From Achromobacter veterisilvae (lineage in GTDB: Bacteria > Pseudomonadota > Gammaproteobacteria > Burkholderiales > Burkholderiaceae_B): a stretch of 64,000 nt of DNA. Under the pieces are notes generated by a model, which worked only from the letters and a program-made list of their open reading frames with translations, had not been told where the DNA came from and did no database searches. A program made the translations under genes and the position numbers. Every line of letters begins with the position of its first letter. Within the stretch, counting starts at the first letter, position 1. The stretch is from NCBI RefSeq assembly GCF_900496975.1, contig NZ_UFQC01000035.1, forward strand, positions 1 through 64,000. The letters run 5' to 3'. This document shows positions 27,836-36,647 of this stretch, one piece after another.

Positions 27836-28192
27836 CTATTTCGCCGCTTCGCCCGGCTCGGGGACATACACCACCTGTCCGTCCGGCAGGCGGTAGGCGG
27901 TGCCCAGGCGTTCGCCCTGTCCGGACAACTGGCGATCCGTGACCCGCTCGACCTTGACCTGTTGCTGTGTCTTGCTCACCACTTCAAGTTCGCCGTCGGC
28001 GGTCTGGCGCGTCAGCGTCCAGGACGCGTCGGCGCTGAGCAGATCGGTCGAGCCCAGCACCGAGAACAACGCCAGGGCCATGGCCACGATGAAGGCCAGG
28101 CTGGCGTCGAACAGATTGGCCACGCCCGCGAGCGGGTCGTCGTGATGGGCGGACTCAAGCCGCGAGCGAGTGAACCTCAAGCGGGATTTCAT
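27836..28192 (-). CDS. DUF2149 membrane protein
   Basis: 118 residues with one membrane segment at about 23-45 and a periplasmic C-terminal domain containing LPDGQVVYVPEPG. The topology resembles ExbD, and DUF2149 proteins are regularly found next to an ExbB/TolQ-like protein and a CobN-like chelatase. It may be the second half of a dedicated proton channel. The ATG at 28192 overlaps the ExbB-like stop (ATGA); the stop is 8 bp before the chelatase ATG. Confidence 0.8.
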   Translation of the reverse strand: MKSRLRFTRSRLESAHHDDPLAGVANLFDASLAFIVAMALALFSVLGSTDLLSADASWTLTRQTADGELEVVSKTQQQVKVERVTDRQLSGQGERLGTAYRLPDGQVVYVPEPGEAAK

Positions 28193-28746
28193 GCGGGCCG
28201 CTCCGTCGGGCTGGCCGCCTGCGCAGCGCGCAGCGCGCGTTCGGCATATAGCCGCAAGGCGTCCAGGTCTTCGCGCTGCCAGCCTTCGCGGACCATCGCG
28301 ATGACATGCGCCGCGACGCCGATCGCGATGCCGACGATGGTGGCGGAGAATGCCACCACCATGTGTTCGGCCAGCGCCGGCAGATCGCCGCGCGCCAGGC
28401 CGTTCAGCGCGGCCGCCATCGGGATCAAGGTGCCCATCAGGCCGAGCGACGGCCCCGCCCGCACCGCGAAGCGCACCGCGTTCAGGCTGCGCAGGCTGGC
28501 GTGCTCGGCGCGGGCCAGGACGCGTTCGATAGCCAGGTCCAGGTCGGCGCCGGGCGCGGCGGCGGCCGCGTCGATCTGGGCCGCATGGCGCGCCACCGCC
28601 GGCCGCCGGCCGCGCCAGCGGACGGCGGCACTGCGCGCGAACATGCCCAGCGCCACCAGGGTCCAGACCACCAGCGCCACCAGCAGGAGCAGTACGGGCG
28701 CGAACAGCAGTTGAGAGACTTGCTCCAGGACGAATTTGGGATTCAT
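28189..28746 (-). CDS. MotA/TolQ/ExbB-family proton channel protein
   Basis: 185 residues. Three membrane segments: one near the N-terminus (about 14-35), then the paired helices around VRAGPSLGLMGTLIPMAAAL and AEHMVVAFSATIVGIAIG, which hold the family signature. Expected to use the proton gradient to energise the outer-membrane receptor, the DUF2149 protein or the anchored chelatase. The ATG at 28746 lies 2 bp after the receptor stop. The general exbB is presumably elsewhere. Confidence 0.85.
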   Translation of the reverse strand: MNPKFVLEQVSQLLFAPVLLLLVALVVWTLVALGMFARSAAVRWRGRRPAVARHAAQIDAAAAAPGADLDLAIERVLARAEHASLRSLNAVRFAVRAGPSLGLMGTLIPMAAALNGLARGDLPALAEHMVVAFSATIVGIAIGVAAHVIAMVREGWQREDLDALRLYAERALRAAQAASPTERPA

Positions 28747-28748
28747 GA

Positions 28749-30872
28749 TTAGAGGGCTCGCGTGTAGCGCAGGTAATAGGCACGGCCGGGCATGGTGTAG
28801 TCGGCCTTTTCGTAGTAGTCGCGGTCGAAGAGATTCGACACGTCGAACCGCAGGGTGTCCTTGGGCGTGACCTTCCACCGCGCGCTCAGGTCCACGACCG
28901 TGAACGGCCTGTTTTCGAACAGGCCGCCGCGGCCATCGGTGAAAATGCTGCGCTGGCTGTTGTCGGTGTCGTAGCGGGTATCGACGTGGCGGGCCGTCAA
29001 GGTTCCCGACAGCGTGTTGCCGTCGCTGACGGTGAGTGAGAGATTGCCTTTCCATTTGGCCACGTTGCGGATCGGCACCGCGCCGGTGGCGTCGAAGTCT
29101 TCGGCTTGCAGCAGCCGGGTGAAGCTGCCCGAGATGCCGACGCGGCCCGCGGGCAGGCCGAACCAAGAGCCGGCGTCATAGGCCAGCCGCGCCTCGATCC
29201 CGCGCATGCGGGAGTTGTCCGCGTTTTCGTAGCTGCTGACGCGCTCGGCGGCGGTGTTGCTCACGATCACGGAGCGGATGCGGTCGCGAATGCGCGAATC
29301 GAAGTACGTCAGGTCCGCGTCGAGCCGGCCATCGGCATAGCCGAGGCCGATGTCCCAACTGCGGTTGCGCTCGGGTTCGAGACCAGCGTTGCCCATCGTG
29401 ACGCGGCGCTGCGCGCCCGCGTATTCGACGTTTTCACCCGCGAGTTCGCTGCCCTGCGGCGGCGCGAACGCCGTGCCGGCCGAGCCGTGCACCCGCCATG
29501 AGTCGGTCAGCTTGAAGACCGCGCCGCCGCGCGGGTTGAAGCTGGTGAAGTCCGACGAACCGGGGCTGTAGCTTGTCTTGTAGGGCGTGGCGCGAGTGCT
29601 GGAACGGATCCAGTCGTAGCGGCCGCCCAGGGTCAGGATCAGCCTGTCGTCGAGCCAGTTGCTGGCCCATTCCGCGAAGACGCCGTTGCTGTCGCGGCGT
29701 TCGTTGGGACTGAACGGCGCCAGGCGCTGGCCTTGGGCGCCATAGGAGAACCGATCGGCCTCGACCCGCTGCCAGTCGGTGCCGTAGGTGAGCGTCATGC
29801 TGTCGGCGAAGGCCCACACGTCCTGCACCTGATAGCCCAGATACCGCGACTCGGTGCGGCTGGAACGGTAGCGTTGCGCGGCCGCGGGCACCGTGATGTA
29901 GTTGTAGTTCTCGCGCGAGGCGTAGGCCGTCGCCGTGATGAGGTGATCCCGCGGCGCGATGGTGAAGCGCAGGTCGCCGCCGAGCCGGTCGGTTTCGTTG
30001 GCGGAGGCATTGGGCGGATCGAAGCTGACCGGGCCCGGCGCGTTGTTGCGCAGGTCGGCCCAGTCGATCGTGGCGTCGACGCGCACCATGTCGGTCAGGT
30101 CGCTGCCGATGCGCGCCTTGCCGGAAGTGCGGCGAAAGTCGCTGTTGGGGCGCTTGTCGCCGGCGCCGGTGGTGAAGTCCCCATTCTGATTCACGTAGCC
30201 GACGGCCAGATCGAAATCGGTGCGATCGGACAGGGAGCCGCCCAATGCGAAATCGGTCATGCGCGTATCGAACGAACCGTATCCCACGCCGATCGAGCCG
30301 CCGATCGGGCCGGTCGACCGGCGCGTGATGATGTTCACCACGCCGCCCATGGCCGAGGCGCCGTACAGCGACGAAGCGGGGCCCTTGAGCACCTCCACGC
30401 GCTCGATGCTTTCGGGCGAGAGTGTCGTGAAACTGGTGGATCCCGAAGGCCGGCCGTCGATCAGCACCAGCGTGCGCGGGTTGATCGTGAACTCGAAGTT
30501 CGGCCGCATTCCGCGCAGGCCTATGCCCGCCAGCCCATTGGGATACTGGATCACATCGACGCTGGCGTTCTTCTTGAGTTGATCGATGAAGCTGTTGGCG
30601 ACCGTTGCCTGCAACACATTGCCATCGACGACTTCCATCGACGAGGCCACGTCATCGAGGCGCTGTTCGTTGCGGGTGGCGGTGACCACCACAGGATTCA
30701 GCTCCACCACCTGGTCCAGGGCGGCCCCGCCGTCTGGCGCGGCGCCGGGCGAGCGGCCATCCCCGTCGTCGGCGGCCTGCGCGCTGAACGTCAAACACAG
30801 CGCGGCGCCCAGCGCCGCGAATCGCCTGCCGTCACGCCCCGACGGCCACACATGCACAGACTTCTTTTTCAT
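28749..30872 (-). CDS. TonB-dependent outer-membrane receptor (hmuR/btuB-like locus)
   Basis: 707 residues. Signal peptide ends near SAQA (residue 33); a TonB-box-like NPVVVTATR follows, then a plug domain (IDGRPSG, VEVLKGPASSLYGASAMGGVVNIITRR) and a C-terminal beta barrel ending YLRYTRAL. The ATG at 30872 gives a proper signal peptide; a longer frame would begin inside the promoter. First gene of the receptor/ExbB/DUF2149/CobN operon, so its ligand is probably heme, cobalamin or another metal-tetrapyrrole. A Fur-like box lies upstream, favouring iron control. Confidence 0.9.
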   Translation of the reverse strand: MKKKSVHVWPSGRDGRRFAALGAALCLTFSAQAADDGDGRSPGAAPDGGAALDQVVELNPVVVTATRNEQRLDDVASSMEVVDGNVLQATVANSFIDQLKKNASVDVIQYPNGLAGIGLRGMRPNFEFTINPRTLVLIDGRPSGSTSFTTLSPESIERVEVLKGPASSLYGASAMGGVVNIITRRSTGPIGGSIGVGYGSFDTRMTDFALGGSLSDRTDFDLAVGYVNQNGDFTTGAGDKRPNSDFRRTSGKARIGSDLTDMVRVDATIDWADLRNNAPGPVSFDPPNASANETDRLGGDLRFTIAPRDHLITATAYASRENYNYITVPAAAQRYRSSRTESRYLGYQVQDVWAFADSMTLTYGTDWQRVEADRFSYGAQGQRLAPFSPNERRDSNGVFAEWASNWLDDRLILTLGGRYDWIRSSTRATPYKTSYSPGSSDFTSFNPRGGAVFKLTDSWRVHGSAGTAFAPPQGSELAGENVEYAGAQRRVTMGNAGLEPERNRSWDIGLGYADGRLDADLTYFDSRIRDRIRSVIVSNTAAERVSSYENADNSRMRGIEARLAYDAGSWFGLPAGRVGISGSFTRLLQAEDFDATGAVPIRNVAKWKGNLSLTVSDGNTLSGTLTARHVDTRYDTDNSQRSIFTDGRGGLFENRPFTVVDLSARWKVTPKDTLRFDVSNLFDRDYYEKADYTMPGRAYYLRYTRAL

Positions 30873-30902
30873 CCCGCTGCTCTCTAAGCCCTGCTTAAAT
30901 TT

Positions 30903-30922
30903 GGTAATGATATAACATATCA
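30903..30922 (-). promoter_or_regulatory. Fur-like box/inverted repeat upstream of the TonB receptor operon
   Basis: A perfect inverted repeat TGATAT-AAC-ATATCA occupies 30908-30922. Aligned to the 19-bp Fur consensus, 30903-30921 matches at 13 positions by my count, including both ends. It sits 31-50 bp upstream of the ATG within AT-rich promoter-like sequence. This fits iron repression of a heme-type uptake operon, but an unrelated regulator could use the same palindrome. Confidence 0.5.
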
Positions 30923-31095
30923 AATCAATACCGAAATTTTTGTGCATGCAGCCGCCGGCCCAGGGTAGGTCCTTTCAACGGCACGTACTATTATTCAAAA
31001 GGCAGCTTTGGCGCATCGCTGGAAATGGCGGTTGCGCCTTTCCGGGAGCCGGAGAAATCGCTGAAGTCGCAAGCCCACACGTCCAGGAGGCGTTC

Positions 31096-31524
31096 ATGCA
31101 AACAAGTGCCCGCAATCAACTATCCGGCGAAGTGGTCGCCTTTACACGGGGATCGGTCAATGACGAGGTCGTGCTGCGCACGACGGATGGCCTGGATGTC
31201 GCGGCAATCATCACGCATGGTAGTTCGCTTTCGCTCGATCTCGCGATCGGCAAGGCCGCCATCGCATTGGTAAAGGCATCATCGGTACTCATCATGGTCG
31301 ATACCTCCGCCGCGCAGGTGTCCGCCCGCAATTGCGTTGGCGGAGTGGTCAAGGCCATTACGAAGGGCGCCGTCAATAGCGAAGTCATCGTGGAAGCGCC
31401 GGGTGGCGCCCAGATCGCGTCGATCATTACCAACAATAGCGTCGAACGCCTCAATTTGAGCGTCGGCAAGCCTGCCACCGCGGTTTTCAAGGCATCGAGC
31501 GTCCTCATCGCCGTTGATGCCTGA
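31096..31524 (+). CDS. Di-Mop (two TOBE domains) molybdate-binding protein
   Basis: 142 residues made of two Mop repeats (about 1-69 and 74-142), each with SARNxLxGxV at the start, an I(I)TxxSxxxLxLxxGKxA core and KASSVLIxVD at the end. Stand-alone di-Mop proteins bind oxyanions such as molybdate or tungstate in the cytoplasm and are thought to store or buffer them. An excellent ribosome site (GGAGG at 31086-31090) precedes the ATG. No mod transporter is beside it; NapA at the start of the window is one molybdenum user it could serve. Confidence 0.9.
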   Translation: MQTSARNQLSGEVVAFTRGSVNDEVVLRTTDGLDVAAIITHGSSLSLDLAIGKAAIALVKASSVLIMVDTSAAQVSARNCVGGVVKAITKGAVNSEVIVEAPGGAQIASIITNNSVERLNLSVGKPATAVFKASSVLIAVDA

Positions 31525-31597
31525 CCCCCGCTGCGCAGCGCCGAAGGCAACGCCCACGCACCGGACGAGGTGGCGGCGGGCGTTGGCCGGCGCGGCG

Positions 31598-32464
31598 TCA
31601 GGACGCGTCAGCGAGCGCGTCCCGCAGCCAATCTACAAAAACCTCCGCCTGGGCATTCATCCGTCGTCCGGCCGCGGGCAGGGCGCGTAAACCTTCGTCG
31701 AATTCTACGGATCCGAACGGTGCGACCAGTGTGCCGTCGGCCAGTTCACGCGTGATCAACCGCTTTTCCACCAGGGCGACGCCCAGTCCGGAAAGCGCGG
31801 CCTCGATGCAAAGATGGGTGTGCGGGAACTCCAGCACCTCTCCGCGGGCGACGGATTTTCCAGTCTTGATTTCCCACTGATTCCAGGCGCTGGAGGTGTA
31901 CTCGTGCGCGATCCGTACGCGCTTGCCGGGAGGCAGCTTCGCGCAGGCGGGCACGCAGACCGCGGCAAAGTTCACAGGGGCCAGGGGAATGGCGCGCCGC
32001 TGATCGGCATCGGTGTAATGGGACATGTCCCAAGCCACCAGCAAGTCCGCGCCTTCATTGCGCATTTCGCGTGCCGATGTCATGGACAGCCGGATCCGGA
32101 TGTCGGGGTGCCTGCGATAGAACACCGCCAGTTGCGGCACCAGCCATCGCATTGCGAAGGTCGCGCTGCACGCCACGTGTACGCCGGGTCCCGACGCATG
32201 ATTCGCGAGACTGCTGTAGGCGCTTTCCAGTTGATCGAACGCGGACCGGGCCGCGGCGTAGAAGTCGGCCGCCGCCGGCGTCATCCGCAGGCCCGTGCCG
32301 TCCTTTTCGAAGAGTTCGACGCCCGCGTCGTCCGCCAACAGCCTGAGATGCCGGCTGACCGCGCCGTGGGTGCGTGCCAATTCCTCGGCCGCCCGCGTGA
32401 CCGAGCCGGTGCGCGCGACCGCTTCGAACGCCCGTAAGGAAGCCAGCGGGGGAAGTTTGCGCAT
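31598..32464 (-). CDS. LysR-family regulator (GcvA-like)
   Basis: 288 residues, starting MRKLPPLASLRAFEAVARTG, the GcvA-subgroup N-terminus, which is why the ATG at 32464 is chosen over one at 32506. HTH residues GSVTRAAEELARTHGAVSRHL are followed by the effector domain. Divergent from the enolase paralogue at 32622, which it likely controls through the inverted repeat at 32477-32491. Confidence 0.9.
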   Translation of the reverse strand: MRKLPPLASLRAFEAVARTGSVTRAAEELARTHGAVSRHLRLLADDAGVELFEKDGTGLRMTPAAADFYAAARSAFDQLESAYSSLANHASGPGVHVACSATFAMRWLVPQLAVFYRRHPDIRIRLSMTSAREMRNEGADLLVAWDMSHYTDADQRRAIPLAPVNFAAVCVPACAKLPPGKRVRIAHEYTSSAWNQWEIKTGKSVARGEVLEFPHTHLCIEAALSGLGVALVEKRLITRELADGTLVAPFGSVEFDEGLRALPAAGRRMNAQAEVFVDWLRDALADAS

Positions 32465-32476
32465 GAATGCCCATCT

Positions 32477-32491
32477 GTCAGAAAAACTGAC
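32477..32491. promoter_or_regulatory. Candidate LysR operator (GTCAG-AAAAA-CTGAC)
   Basis: Perfect 5-bp inverted repeat with 5-base spacer, 15 bp in all, the size of a LysR site. It lies 13 bp upstream of the LysR ATG, in the 157-bp divergent gap before the enolase gene. Position suggests autoregulation; the rest of the gap shows no second clear copy. Confidence 0.45.
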
Positions 32492-32621
32492 GAAGCTACA
32501 AAACAAATCGATTTTCGGATGCTAACAGGCTGGATAGCATTCTTCAACGAAATGTGCCGGATCGCGGTCATGGCATAGGGCTAACTACGTTCAATTAACT
32601 GACATATTGGAGTCATGCGGC

Positions 32622-33911
32622 ATGCACATTACCAACATCGGCGCGCACGAGGCGCTCGACAGCCGGGGCAATCCCACGCTTGAGGTGGAAGTCGAGTTGT
32701 CGGATGGCGCCAGCGGGGTGGCGCTGGTGCCGTCCGGGGCATCGACAGGCAACCGGGAAGCCTGCGAACGGCGCGACGGCAACGCGGAACGCTTTCGAGG
32801 GCGCGGCGTCCTGGATGCCGCCCGGAGCGTGAATACGGAACTGCGCGGCTTGCTGCTGGGCACGCGCGCGGATCGGCAGGCGGAACTCGATCAGGCGATG
32901 ATTTCCCTGGATGGCACGGAGAACAAGCGCCGCATCGGCGCCAATGCGATCCTGGGCGTATCCCTGGCCGCGGCTCGCGCGGCGGCGTCCAGTCTCGGTG
33001 TTCCTCTCTGGCGTTACCTGGGCGGCAGCCAGGCTTGCGTCATGCCGGTGCCCATGATCAATGTGCTCAATGGCGGCGCCCACGCGGACAATCCGCTGGA
33101 CTTCCAGGAGTTCATGATCCTGCCGGTGGGCGCCGCGTCATTCGCGGAAGCCGTTCGTATGGGCGCCGAGGTGTTCCACTCGCTCAAAGAGGTTCTGAAG
33201 CGCGCGGGCCATGCCGTCAATGTGGGCGACGAAGGGGGCTTCGCGCCCGACCTGCGCACCGCCGTCGAGGCGCTGGACTTCCTGATGGATTCGATTGAAC
33301 GGGCAGGGTTCAGGCCGGGCCAGGACATTGCGTTGGGGCTCGATCCGGCCGCCAGCGAATTCCACAGCCCCGCGGGCTACCTTTATGCCGGACAGGACCG
33401 CCACTTGAGTTCCGAAGAGCAGGTCGATTATCTGGCGAAACTGGTGCGGGCCTATCCGATCGTGTCGATCGAGGATGGCATGGCAGAAGACGACCCGGCC
33501 GGCTGGCAGATGCTGACCGCCAGGCTGGGAGATCGTTGCCAATTGGTCGGCGACGACGTGTTCTGCACCAACCCGGCCCTGTTTCAAAGCGGAGTGGAGC
33601 AGGGCATCGGCAACGCCATCCTGGTCAAGATCAACCAGATCGGCACCCTGACCGAAACCCAGGAGGTATTGCGCATAGCCGCCAGGCACGGATATCGCGC
33701 CGTCATTTCGCATCGCTCCGGCGAAACGGAAGACACCAGCATCTCGGATCTGGCGGTGGCCGGCAATGGCGGATTCATCAAGACCGGTTCGATGTCGCGC
33801 TCGGACCGCACGGCCAAATACAACCGGCTGCTCAGGATCGAGCGCGAGATCGGCGCCGGCGCGATCTACGCGGGTCCGTTATCGTTTCCCCGGGTAATCC
33901 GCCCTAATTGA
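32622..33911 (+). CDS. eno: Enolase (probable second copy)
   Basis: Interconverts 2-phosphoglycerate and phosphoenolpyruvate. 429 residues. All catalytic features of true enolase are present: mobile loop SGAST at 38-42, [17 protein letters not shown]204 in GDEGGFAP, metal ligands D241, E284 and D311, the base K336 in [13 protein letters not shown], and SHRSGETED. It stands alone with a divergent LysR and an M24 peptidase rather than beside pyrG/kdsA as housekeeping eno usually does, so it is likely a conditional paralogue. Some positions are less usual ([19 protein letters not shown]). The ATG at 32622 follows GGAG at 32609-32612. Confidence 0.93.
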   Translation: MHITNIGAHEALDSRGNPTLEVEVELSDGASGVALVPSGASTGNREACERRDGNAERFRGRGVLDAARSVNTELRGLLLGTRADRQAELDQAMISLDGTENKRRIGANAILGVSLAAARAAASSLGVPLWRYLGGSQACVMPVPMINVLNGGAHADNPLDFQEFMILPVGAASFAEAVRMGAEVFHSLKEVLKRAGHAVNVGDEGGFAPDLRTAVEALDFLMDSIERAGFRPGQDIALGLDPAASEFHSPAGYLYAGQDRHLSSEEQVDYLAKLVRAYPIVSIEDGMAEDDPAGWQMLTARLGDRCQLVGDDVFCTNPALFQSGVEQGIGNAILVKINQIGTLTETQEVLRIAARHGYRAVISHRSGETEDTSISDLAVAGNGGFIKTGSMSRSDRTAKYNRLLRIEREIGAGAIYAGPLSFPRVIRPN

Positions 33912-34044
33912 ATGTCGGATCGCCCTTGGCGCCTGTGGCCTGGCGCGCGGACGCCGGTTTGGGTAAAGTTATCCGCCGCCGGCGCCGCGGGCTCCTATGG
34001 CGCATTTCCGTGTTGTCGTTCCCAAGAATAATCAGAGTCCCACG

Positions 34045-34758
34045 ATGAATAGCACTGAAGCTGCAAAACGCGAGGCAACCGGCGCCGGGTTCTCACTGGC
34101 GTCGATGCAATACGCCCGCATCCGCTCCTGGGAAGCCGTGCGTGAAATAGCGGCGGGGATACGCCCGGGGATGACCGAAAACCAGGCCCGCGAGCATGCC
34201 GCGGGCGTGTTGGCGCAGGCGGGAATGGACCGAATCTGGCATCCCGTCATCGTCCGCTTCGGCGAAGGCACCCTGAAGACGTTCAAAGAACAGTCGGATC
34301 CGGCGCGGGCCCTGGGCGAGAACGACATTTTTTTCATCGACATCGGGCCCGTGTGGCAGGGGCACGAGGGAGACGCGGGCGATACTTTCGTTGTGGGCGA
34401 CGACCCGGACATGCATGCCTGTGCGGAGGTTGCCCGCCTGCTCTGGGAGGAGGTCAGCCAACACTGGAGGACAAACGGGGTGAGCGGGACCGCGCTGTAC
34501 GCGTTCGCCGCCGAGCGGGCCGCGTCTTTGGGATGGCGGTTGAACCTCGACATCAAGGGGCACCGTGTCTGCGATTTTCCCCATGCGATCTACAAAGCCG
34601 GCAGTCTCGGGGATTTCGCCTCGTGCCCGAATACCGGTCTATGGGTACTGGAAATCCAGATCGCGCATCCTTCGCGCCCTTTCGGCGCATTCTACGAAGA
34701 CATATTGATCGCCGACGATGCCGGCGTCCGCCCGGAACCGCCTTCTGCGGCGCGCTGA
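34045..34758 (+). CDS. M24-family metallopeptidase-like protein
   Basis: 237 residues with the pita-bread fold pattern of methionine aminopeptidase/aminopeptidase P. The five metal ligands are readable in order: Asp in FFIDIGPV, Asp in GDAGDTF, His in IKGHRVCDFPH, Glu in VLEIQI and Glu in FYEDIL. Only the catalytic domain is present, without the N-terminal domain of prolidase or creatinase. It may be a peptidase or a C-N hydrolase of the creatinase group. It follows the enolase by 133 bp. The ATG at 34045 has a weak AGAG site; an in-frame ATG at 33997 is an alternative. Confidence 0.82.
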   Translation: MNSTEAAKREATGAGFSLASMQYARIRSWEAVREIAAGIRPGMTENQAREHAAGVLAQAGMDRIWHPVIVRFGEGTLKTFKEQSDPARALGENDIFFIDIGPVWQGHEGDAGDTFVVGDDPDMHACAEVARLLWEEVSQHWRTNGVSGTALYAFAAERAASLGWRLNLDIKGHRVCDFPHAIYKAGSLGDFASCPNTGLWVLEIQIAHPSRPFGAFYEDILIADDAGVRPEPPSAAR

Positions 34759-34899
34759 CATAGCCGTCGTCATACTTCCGGGCACAGGCTTTCCTGGGCC
34801 TTGAGGCAGGTGGCGGACCCGGCGCCGCGTTGACCGCGCCGGTCTCATCGCGCGTCCAGTAGAATCAACGCCCGGCACCACTCCGATAAAGGAGGTTCC

Positions 34900-36636
34900 A
34901 TGGCTTCCCTTACGCCGGCCTCTGCCGATACGCCGCCCCGGTCCTGGCTGCGCTGGCTGCCCGGACTGGCGATGTTGCGGTCATATGAAGCCGCCTGGCT
35001 GCCGAAGGACCTGGCCGCCGGCCTGGTGCTGACGGCGATGCTGGTGCCGGTCGGCATTGCCTACGCCGAGGCCTCGGGCGTGCCGGGCGTCTACGGCCTT
35101 TACGCCACGATCATCCCGATGCTGGCCTATGCGCTGTTCGGCCCGAGCCGGATCATGGTGCTGGGGCCGGACTCCGCGCTGGCGGCGCCGATCCTGGCGG
35201 TGGTGCTCGGCGTTTCCGGCGGCGATCCCATGCGAGCGGTGGCCGCGGCCAGCCTGATGGCCATCGTCGCCGGGCTGTTCTGCATCGTGCTGGGCCTGCT
35301 GCGGCTGGGGTTCGTCACCGAGCTGCTGTCCAAGCCGATCCGCTACGGCTACATGAACGGCATCGCTCTGACGGTGCTGGTGAGCCAGTTGCCGAAGCTA
35401 TTCGCTGTTCCCATCGACGATGCCGGCCCGCTGCGCGAACTGTGGCAACTGGGGCTGGCGGTGTCGGGCGGGAAGACCAACTGGCACAGTTTCGCGGTGG
35501 GGGCGGCGACCCTGGCGGCGATCCTGCTGCTCAAGCGCTTCGAACGCGTGCCGGGCATTCTGATCGCGGTCATCCTGGCCACGCTGGCGGTCAGTGTGTT
35601 CCGGCTGGACGCCGTCGGTGTGAGCGTGCTGGGCGAGATTCCCCAGGGGCTGCCGAAGTTCGCGTTGCCGTGGCTCAGCAACGCCGACCTGGTCAAGATC
35701 GCGCTGGGCGGCTGCGCCGTGGCGATGATCGCGTTCGCGGATACCAGCGTGCTGTCGCGCACCTACGCCGCGCGCACGCATACGCGGGTGGATCCCAATC
35801 AGGAAATGGTGGGCCTGGGCGTCGCGAACCTGGCCGCCGGTTTCTTCCAGGGGTTCCCGATCAGCGGCAGCGCGTCGCGCACGCCGGTGGCCGAGGCGGC
35901 GGGCTCGCGCACGCAGCTCACCGGCGTCGTGGGCGCGGTCGCCGTGGCCGCCTTGCTGCTGGCGGCGCCGAGCCTGCTGCGCTATCTGCCGAACAGCGCG
36001 CTGGCCGCCGTGGTGATCGCGGCCGCCATCGGCCTGTTCGAATTCAAGGACCTGCGGCGCATCTACCGCATCCAGCAATGGGAATTCTGGCTGTCGATGC
36101 TGTGCTTCGCGGGCGTGGCCGTGTTCGGCGCGATTCCCGGCATCTGCCTGGCCGTGGTCATCGCCGTCATCGAATTCCTGTGGGACGGCTGGCGGCCGCA
36201 TTTCGCGGTGCTCGGCCGCGTGCCGAACCTGCGCGGCTACCACGACCTGAAGCGCTACCCGCACGCGGCGCTGATCGACGGCCTGGTCCTGTTCCGCTGG
36301 GACGCCCCGCTGTTCTTCGCCAACGCCGAATTGTTCCAGCAGCGGCTGATGGAAGCCGTGCGGGCCTCGCCCACGCCGGTGCGGCGCGTGGTGGTGGCGG
36401 CCGAGCCCGTCACCAGCGTGGACGTCACGTCGGCCGATATGCTGCGCGAACTGAGCCGCAACCTGGCCGAGGAGGGGGCCGCGCTGCATTTCGCCGAGAT
36501 GAAGGACCCGGTCCGGGACAAGCTCAAGCGCTTCGAGCTGACCGAGATATTCAGAGACGACCGCTTCCATCCCACGGTGGGCAGCGCGGTGGAAGACTAT
36601 CTGGAGAGCGCGGGGATAGGCTCGCGCGAAGGCTAG
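34900..36636 (+). CDS. SulP-family anion transporter with STAS domain
   Basis: 578 residues. The SulP N-terminus (DLAAGLVLTAMLVPVGIAYAEASGVPGVYGLYA) and GPSRIMVLGPDSALAAPI are followed by about a dozen membrane segments. A cytoplasmic STAS domain covers about 440-560 (LIDGLVLFRWDAPLFFANAE; EPVTSVDVTSADML). SulP proteins carry sulfate, bicarbonate or dicarboxylates; the substrate is not decidable. AGGAGG six bases before the ATG is a strong ribosome site. The 141-bp gap before it shows no obvious regulatory repeat. Monocistronic and convergent with the IclR gene. Confidence 0.93.
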   Translation: MASLTPASADTPPRSWLRWLPGLAMLRSYEAAWLPKDLAAGLVLTAMLVPVGIAYAEASGVPGVYGLYATIIPMLAYALFGPSRIMVLGPDSALAAPILAVVLGVSGGDPMRAVAAASLMAIVAGLFCIVLGLLRLGFVTELLSKPIRYGYMNGIALTVLVSQLPKLFAVPIDDAGPLRELWQLGLAVSGGKTNWHSFAVGAATLAAILLLKRFERVPGILIAVILATLAVSVFRLDAVGVSVLGEIPQGLPKFALPWLSNADLVKIALGGCAVAMIAFADTSVLSRTYAARTHTRVDPNQEMVGLGVANLAAGFFQGFPISGSASRTPVAEAAGSRTQLTGVVGAVAVAALLLAAPSLLRYLPNSALAAVVIAAAIGLFEFKDLRRIYRIQQWEFWLSMLCFAGVAVFGAIPGICLAVVIAVIEFLWDGWRPHFAVLGRVPNLRGYHDLKRYPHAALIDGLVLFRWDAPLFFANAELFQQRLMEAVRASPTPVRRVVVAAEPVTSVDVTSADMLRELSRNLAEEGAALHFAEMKDPVRDKLKRFELTEIFRDDRFHPTVGSAVEDYLESAGIGSREG

Positions 36637-36647
36637 GGCGGCGGTCC

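Noticed and set aside
24141-27896. Open frame of about 1250 codons on the plus strand opposite the CobN-like gene
   Set aside because: Composition is typical of an antisense shadow (His, Arg, Gly, Ala repeats) with no domain signature, while the minus-strand frame shows CobN sequence throughout.
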